Positions 59,986-64,000 of a DNA stretch of 64,000 nucleotides are shown piece by piece. Within the stretch, counting starts at the first letter, position 1, and every line of letters begins with the position of its first letter. The notes under the pieces were generated by a model. That model ran no database searches. It was not told the origin of the DNA and saw only the letters and a list, made by a program, of their open reading frames with translations. Source of the stretch: Micromonospora parva (GTDB lineage: Bacteria; Actinomycetota; Actinomycetes; Mycobacteriales; Micromonosporaceae); NCBI RefSeq assembly GCF_000718515.1, contig NZ_JNZS01000018.1, forward strand, positions 51,806-115,805, in the 5' to 3' direction. The translations under genes and the position numbers were made by a program.

Positions 59986-61167
59986 TCATTCGTCGGGCTT
60001 GCGCGTCCACAGGCCCGGTGTGGTCTCCCGTGCCGCTCCGGGAATCAGGATGTGACCGGCCAACCCGAGCGCCACGATCGAGGCCACGAGCAACGGCGGC
60101 CAGCCGCCGGCCCACGGCAGCACCAGCAGCGGCAGCAGTTGCCAGGCGACGCGCCGCCACGGCATGACCCACGACACCGCCATGGTGAACAGCACGCGAC
60201 CGACCACGAACAGCGTCGGGCCGGTGATGATCAGCACGAGCCACGGCACCGGCGTCGTTCCGGTCGGCCTGCTGACGACCAGGTCGAACGTGGCGGCAGT
60301 GCTGACCACGCCGGCCAGCATGACCAGATGGGTGAACGGGGCCAACCGGGTGGCGCGGCTCCCCTTGGACCCGGCTGCCACCAACAACTCGCCAGCGCGG
60401 AAGACGTAGATCTGCCAGAGCAGCAGCATGACGGCGAAGGCGCAGAGCAGGGAGGCGAGCCGGAGGTGGTCGAGATTGCCCCGGCTGACCTGCAGCGTCG
60501 GCACCAGGATGATGTCGCCGAGGGCCAGGATGATGAACTGCTGGTACCGCTCGCCGAGGTGCTCGGTGGTCCGGCCGTACTGGGTGAGTGGCACCTTGCC
60601 CAGCCGGGGCGTGGGGTAGCGGGCCGCCCCGGCGACCAGGTCGATCGTTATGGCGATCCCCCAGAGCGCCCAGTTCGGAGTTTCTGACAGCGCGCCGGTG
60701 ATCCAGAAGACGCTGGACACCGTGAACCAGAAGAGAAACCGCGTGGCCCGCTCCCTGGCCGTCTGGTGCCGCTGCCGGTGCAGGGCGGTGACCAGGATGA
60801 TGCAGCGAATGACGTGCGTGCCGACGTACGAGGCCACGAAGAGCAGTTGGTGCCCGATGGTGACCATCGGCAGCGATGCCGCCATCGCCACCGACCCGAC
60901 CATCGCAAGCATCAGGATGGCCTGGATCGGGCGTTGCTGCGGATCGTAGAACTCGGTGGTGGTCGCGGTGACCGACCACGTCCACCAGACGGCGGTCAGC
61001 ATCAGCAGCAGCTTGGCGCCGCCGGCCCACGAGAGCTCTTCGGAAAACAGTTTCGACGTCAGGGCGAGGGCGGCCACGAAGACCACGTCGAAGAGCAGCT
61101 CCAGCAGCGTGGCCCGGGTCGACCCGTCCAGCCGGCGTACCAGCGTCGCATTCCCTTCGGTGGTCAT
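59986..61167 (-). CDS. ltrA: LtrA-family membrane protein, copy 2
   Basis: 393 residues, about ten helices, colinear with LtrA1. Matching landmarks: FDVVFVAALALTSKLFSEEL, TATTTEFYDPQQRPIQAIL, GERYQQFIILALGDIILVP, and the C-terminal ETTPGLWTRKPDE. The two differ mostly at conservative positions; GRRGGRPG in the 5' region also matches GRNGGRPG of copy 1, showing that upstream DNA was copied too. ATG 61167 with GGGAGG upstream. Confidence 0.9.
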   Translation of the reverse strand: MTTEGNATLVRRLDGSTRATLLELLFDVVFVAALALTSKLFSEELSWAGGAKLLLMLTAVWWTWSVTATTTEFYDPQQRPIQAILMLAMVGSVAMAASLPMVTIGHQLLFVASYVGTHVIRCIILVTALHRQRHQTARERATRFLFWFTVSSVFWITGALSETPNWALWGIAITIDLVAGAARYPTPRLGKVPLTQYGRTTEHLGERYQQFIILALGDIILVPTLQVSRGNLDHLRLASLLCAFAVMLLLWQIYVFRAGELLVAAGSKGSRATRLAPFTHLVMLAGVVSTAATFDLVVSRPTGTTPVPWLVLIITGPTLFVVGRVLFTMAVSWVMPWRRVAWQLLPLLVLPWAGGWPPLLVASIVALGLAGHILIPGAARETTPGLWTRKPDE

Positions 61168-61337
61168 GCCTGGCCTCCCGCCGCGTCTCCCGAGGATTAT
61201 CGGTGCCCTGACACGGGCCGTCCTCCGGATCGGTGATTCCCGCTGGTCGGGGAAGAGGGCGGGCGGAGCTTGCCACGGTGCGAGCGTCGCGCGATGCTGC
61301 ACTGCATCCATCAATCTCGATCTCTTCGGAGGTTCGG

Positions 61338-62198
61338 ATGCGTCGCTCCCCACTGGCCGCCCTCGCCCTGACCATCCTGCTGCTCGTCGCACCCGGCGCG
61401 GCGCAGGCCGCCGTCCCCGACCGGGCCGCCGCGCCCACCGCCGATCCGGTGGCCCTGCTGAGCGGGGTACGCACCGCGGGCACCGCCTGGGGCCTCGACC
61501 CTGCCACCGGCCGGATGACCCTCACCGTCGACGACACCGTGACCCCCCGCGACCTGAGCGCACTGCGGACGGTGGCCGATCGGGCCGGCGCGCTGCTGCG
61601 CCGTGAACCCGGAACGCTGCGCCCGCTGATCGCCGGTGGGCAGGGCATCTACGGCGGCGGCGCGCGCTGCTCGCTCGGCGCGAACGCACGCAGCGGCAGC
61701 ACCTACTACGTGATCACCGCCGGACACTGCACCGCGGCTGCCGCCACCTGGTACGCCGACAGCGCCCAGAGCACCGTGCTCGGCACCCGCACCGCCACCA
61801 GTTACCCCACCAACGACTACGGGCTGATCCGCTACACCGGTCGGATCGCCCACCCGAGCGCCGTCTACACGTACCCCGGCCTGCTGACCATCAACGGCCC
61901 CGGCAACGCGTACATCGGTCAGGCGGTGTGCCGCAGCGGCAGCACCACCGGGGTGCGCTGCGGCACGGTCACCGGTCTCAACCAGACCGTCAACTACGCC
62001 ACCGGCGTGATCTACGGCCTGATCCGCACCAACATCTGCGCCGAGCCGGGGGACAGCGGCGGACCGCTCTACGTGGCCGCCACCGGCACCATCCTCGGCA
62101 TCCTCTCCGGCGGCACCGGCAACTGCACGGCCGGCGGCACCACCTACTACCAGCCGATCGCGGAGGTGCTGGCCACGTACGGCCTGACGCTGCCCTGA
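61338..62198 (+). CDS. Secreted chymotrypsin-like serine protease (streptogrisin/alpha-lytic type)
   Basis: 286 residues. Signal peptide ending at AAQA/AVPD, a short pro-region (about 25-98) and a mature S1 domain. Catalytic triad His130 (ITAGHC), Asp160 (PTNDYGLI) and Ser240 (EPGDSGGPL). Cys111-Cys131, Cys198-Cys208 and Cys234-Cys263 could form the usual disulfides. The pro-region is much shorter than in typical streptogrisins. GGAGG precedes the ATG at 61338. Degrades extracellular protein. Confidence 0.92.
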   Translation: MRRSPLAALALTILLLVAPGAAQAAVPDRAAAPTADPVALLSGVRTAGTAWGLDPATGRMTLTVDDTVTPRDLSALRTVADRAGALLRREPGTLRPLIAGGQGIYGGGARCSLGANARSGSTYYVITAGHCTAAAATWYADSAQSTVLGTRTATSYPTNDYGLIRYTGRIAHPSAVYTYPGLLTINGPGNAYIGQAVCRSGSTTGVRCGTVTGLNQTVNYATGVIYGLIRTNICAEPGDSGGPLYVAATGTILGILSGGTGNCTAGGTTYYQPIAEVLATYGLTLP

Positions 62199-62280
62199 CC
62201 GCGGGACACCGCTTGCCCGTCCCGCGCGCGACACCTAGGCTCGGCGACGCCCAGCACCCCGCCGCGAGGACGTGTGCCCG

Positions 62281-63306
62281 ATGCCGACCGACCCCCGACC
62301 TGACCAGGCGAGTGTGCCGGCCGGCTACCCGTCGGTGGAGGTGGCCGCGGTGGGGGAGACGATGGTGGTGCTCTGCCCCGCGCCGGGCGAGCCGCTGGAG
62401 CACGCCGAGCGGGTCGCCGTCTCGGTCGGCGGCGCCGAGTCCAACGTGGCCGGTTACCTGGCCCGCCTGGGACACCTGACGACCTGGGTGAGCCGGGTCG
62501 GCGACGACCCCTTCGGTCGGGCTGTCGTGCGGCACGTCGCCGCCGCCGGTGTCCGCGTCGACCAGGTGTGCGTGGACCCGGCCGCCCCCACCGGCCTGTA
62601 CGTCAAGGACCCGGGCCCGCAGGGGACCGCCGTGCACTACTACCGGGCCGGGTCGGCGGCCACCCGGATGGACCCGGCCACGCTGGCCGACCCGGCGCTG
62701 GCCGGTGCCCGGGTGCTGCACCTGTCCGGGATCACCCCGGCGCTGTCCGCGTCCTGCCGGGCGCTTGTCGAGCACGCGGTGACCGACCGGCCGTTGCCGG
62801 CGGCCCGGGTCAGCTTCGACGTCAACCACCGTGCCCGGTTGTGGTCCGCCGAGCAGGCCGCGCCGGTGCTGCGTGACCTCGCCAACCGCTGCGACCTCGT
62901 CTTCGTCGGGCAGGACGAGGCGGAGACTCTCTGGGGCGTCACCGACCCGACGGCCGTGCGTGAGGTGCTGCCCGCTCCGGAGACGGTGGTGGTCAAGGAC
63001 GGCGCGGTCGGCGCCACCGCGCTGGTCCGCGACGCCGAACCGGTCTTCGTGCCCGCTCCCCGGGTGACGGTGGTGGAGCCGGTCGGTGCCGGCGACGCCT
63101 TCGCCGCCGGCTACCTGGCCGGGCTGCTGCGCGGCCTCGACCCCGTGCGGCGGTTGCGCCTCGGCCACCTGATGGCGGCGCAGGCGTTGACCAGCAGCGC
63201 CGACAACGCCCCGGTCCCGCCGTGGGCCTGGTTCGAGAAGCTGATCGACGCCCCGGCCGACGCCTGGTCGCCGCTCGACCTGACCGACCTGGGGGCGACG
63301 ACCTGA
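62281..63306 (+). CDS. PfkB-family sugar kinase, probably 2-keto-3-deoxygluconate kinase
   Basis: 341 residues. PfkB signature 1 region GGAESNVAGYLARLGH (about 50-65) and signature 2 VEPVGAGDAFAAGYLAGLL near residue 265, with the catalytic Asp in GAGDAF. Sugar-binding EPLEHAERVAV and RAGSAATRMDPATL are KdgK-like. Next gene is a KDPG-type aldolase, 68 bp downstream, which makes 2-keto-3-deoxygluconate phosphorylation likely. Start: ATG 62281 (GTG at 62272 possible). Pathway assignment is inferred from the pair. Confidence 0.87.
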   Translation: MPTDPRPDQASVPAGYPSVEVAAVGETMVVLCPAPGEPLEHAERVAVSVGGAESNVAGYLARLGHLTTWVSRVGDDPFGRAVVRHVAAAGVRVDQVCVDPAAPTGLYVKDPGPQGTAVHYYRAGSAATRMDPATLADPALAGARVLHLSGITPALSASCRALVEHAVTDRPLPAARVSFDVNHRARLWSAEQAAPVLRDLANRCDLVFVGQDEAETLWGVTDPTAVREVLPAPETVVVKDGAVGATALVRDAEPVFVPAPRVTVVEPVGAGDAFAAGYLAGLLRGLDPVRRLRLGHLMAAQALTSSADNAPVPPWAWFEKLIDAPADAWSPLDLTDLGATT

Positions 63307-63373
63307 GTCGGGCCGCCGGGTGGCGCCCCGGCCAGCAGCAACACTGTCACCGCGACCTCGGATGGAGTGTTCC

Positions 63374-63982
63374 ATGACCACACCGGACTTCGACCACATC
63401 TTCGGCGGCGCCCGGGTGATGGCGATCCTGCGCGGCCTTCCGGTCGCCGAGACCGTTCGGCTCGCCGAGCGGGCCTGGGACCTCGGCATCGACGTGGTGG
63501 AGGTTCCGGTGGCCACCGCCGACGCGGTGCCGGCGCTGCGGGCCGCCGTCGCGGCGGGGGCCGAACGCGACCGGATCGTCGGTGCCGGCACCGTGCTCGA
63601 CGTCGACCAGGTCGCCGCGGCGGCCGACGCGGGCGCCCGGTTCACCGTCGCGCCCGGCCTGGACCTCACGGTCGCCGACGCCGCCGCCGCGCGTGGCCTG
63701 CCGCACCTGCCCGGTGTGGCCACCCCCACCGAGGCCCAGCAGGCACTGCGGCACGGCCTCACCTGGCTCAAGGCGTTCCCCGCGATCTCCCTCGGGCCGG
63801 CCTGGTTCAAGGCCATGGCCGGTCCGTTGCCGCAGTTGCGTTTCGTCGCCACCGGTGGCCTCGACGCGGGCAACGCCGGCCCGTTCCTGCACGCGGGCGT
63901 CCGCGTGGTGGCCGTCGGCTCCGCCCTCTCCGACACCACCCAACTGGACGCCCTCGCCAAGCTGACCCGCACCACCCCCTAA
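63374..63982 (+). CDS. KDPG/KHG-type aldolase
   Basis: 202 residues, class I TIM-barrel aldolase. Schiff-base Lys133 in TWLKAFPA and Glu43 in VVEVPVAT, with GAGTVLD, APGLD and PGVATPTEA as the phosphate/carboxylate-binding pieces. Cleaves 2-keto-3-deoxy-6-phosphogluconate to pyruvate and glyceraldehyde 3-phosphate in the Entner-Doudoroff or uronate pathway. It is linked to the PfkB kinase upstream. The window ends 18 bases after the stop. Confidence 0.9.
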   Translation: MTTPDFDHIFGGARVMAILRGLPVAETVRLAERAWDLGIDVVEVPVATADAVPALRAAVAAGAERDRIVGAGTVLDVDQVAAAADAGARFTVAPGLDLTVADAAAARGLPHLPGVATPTEAQQALRHGLTWLKAFPAISLGPAWFKAMAGPLPQLRFVATGGLDAGNAGPFLHAGVRVVAVGSALSDTTQLDALAKLTRTTP

Positions 63983-64000
63983 CCCCCCGCCCCCCCCCCA

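Larger units (their letters stand above)
59925..61277. repeat. Tandem duplication, copy 2 (nucleosidase fragment plus LtrA2)
   Basis: Begins with GGACGCCCGCGCCCGGGACC, which matches the nucleosidase coding end GGACGCGTGCGCCCGCGACC at 58573, and continues through LtrA2 and its upstream region to about 61277, where similarity to copy 1 fades. The relic shows the direction: an ancestral nucleosidase-LtrA junction was copied. Confidence 0.7.

Overview
The window is very GC-rich, dense actinobacterial chromosome. Third codon positions are almost all G or C, GTG starts are common, many genes overlap by ATGA/GTGA junctions, and several promoters look leaderless. Gene content (UrtABCDE urea transport, Scy/FilP-like coiled coil, LtrA pair, XRE-cupin regulators, many secreted ricin/F5-8C/PA14/LamG proteins) suggests a soil member of the Micromonosporaceae such as Micromonospora. 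That is an inference from style and content. No rRNA, tRNA, CRISPR array, insertion sequence or phage gene was seen.

Layout. 1-7795: nitrogen module. The end of a urease operon (ureD), a perfect 23-bp palindrome, a MarR regulator divergent from a signal-less UrtA/AmiC-like binding protein, then a promoter, a leader with an internal intrinsic terminator, and urtABCDE. 7811-13039: an alpha/beta hydrolase, a LacI repressor with two abutting perfect operators, and two secreted proteins (LamG domain; sugar-dehydrogenase-type propeller). 13036-15761: trpB-trpA-gntR, an isolated tryptophan-synthase pair with atypical features and a leaderless promoter carrying two GntR-like boxes. 15830-19628: small housekeeping or unknown genes (MOSC, SUKH, DUF4440, RsbW-like ATPase, SnoaL-like, DUF2267, a membrane protein). 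19663-28334: a large PA14/propeller/ricin secreted protein, a CopC-like protein, a cupredoxin-like lipoprotein with a polytopic membrane protein, a nucleotidyltransferase, a MerA-like flavoprotein and a DinB protein. 28434-35094: the coiled-coil cytoskeletal protein, a thioredoxin-reductase/methyltransferase fusion divergent from an XRE-cupin regulator, an esterase and a 509-aa orphan. 35183-43824: a carbohydrate-use locus (secreted beta-helix/F5-8C protein, small membrane protein, ABC sugar importer, LacI, GH35 beta-galactosidase) with matching operators before the importer and the galactosidase. 43884-46525: an anchored M6 metalloprotease and a DUF2804 protein. 46675-52363: a compact seven-gene operon combining a dehydrogenase, a degenerate 6-pyruvoyl-tetrahydropterin-synthase homologue, a GT4 glycosyltransferase, a methyltransferase, a YbhN-like membrane protein, GTP cyclohydrolase II and a RibD-type reductase. 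52458-64000: DinB, an acetyltransferase, a secreted beta-helix protein, a membrane-tethered Hsp70-ATPase/propeller fusion, a nucleosidase, two tandemly duplicated LtrA proteins, a secreted serine protease, and a sugar kinase with a KDPG-type aldolase.

Working together. Urea is imported by Urt and split by urease. The LacI/ABC/GH35/beta-helix set looks like import and breakdown of galactose-containing plant polysaccharide, and the kinase/aldolase pair could finish uronate or gluconate breakdown. The most unusual assemblies are the 46.7-52.4 kb pteridine-like operon, the trpBA-gntR unit, and the 1.35-kb tandem duplication that carried a fragment of the neighbouring nucleosidase gene with it.
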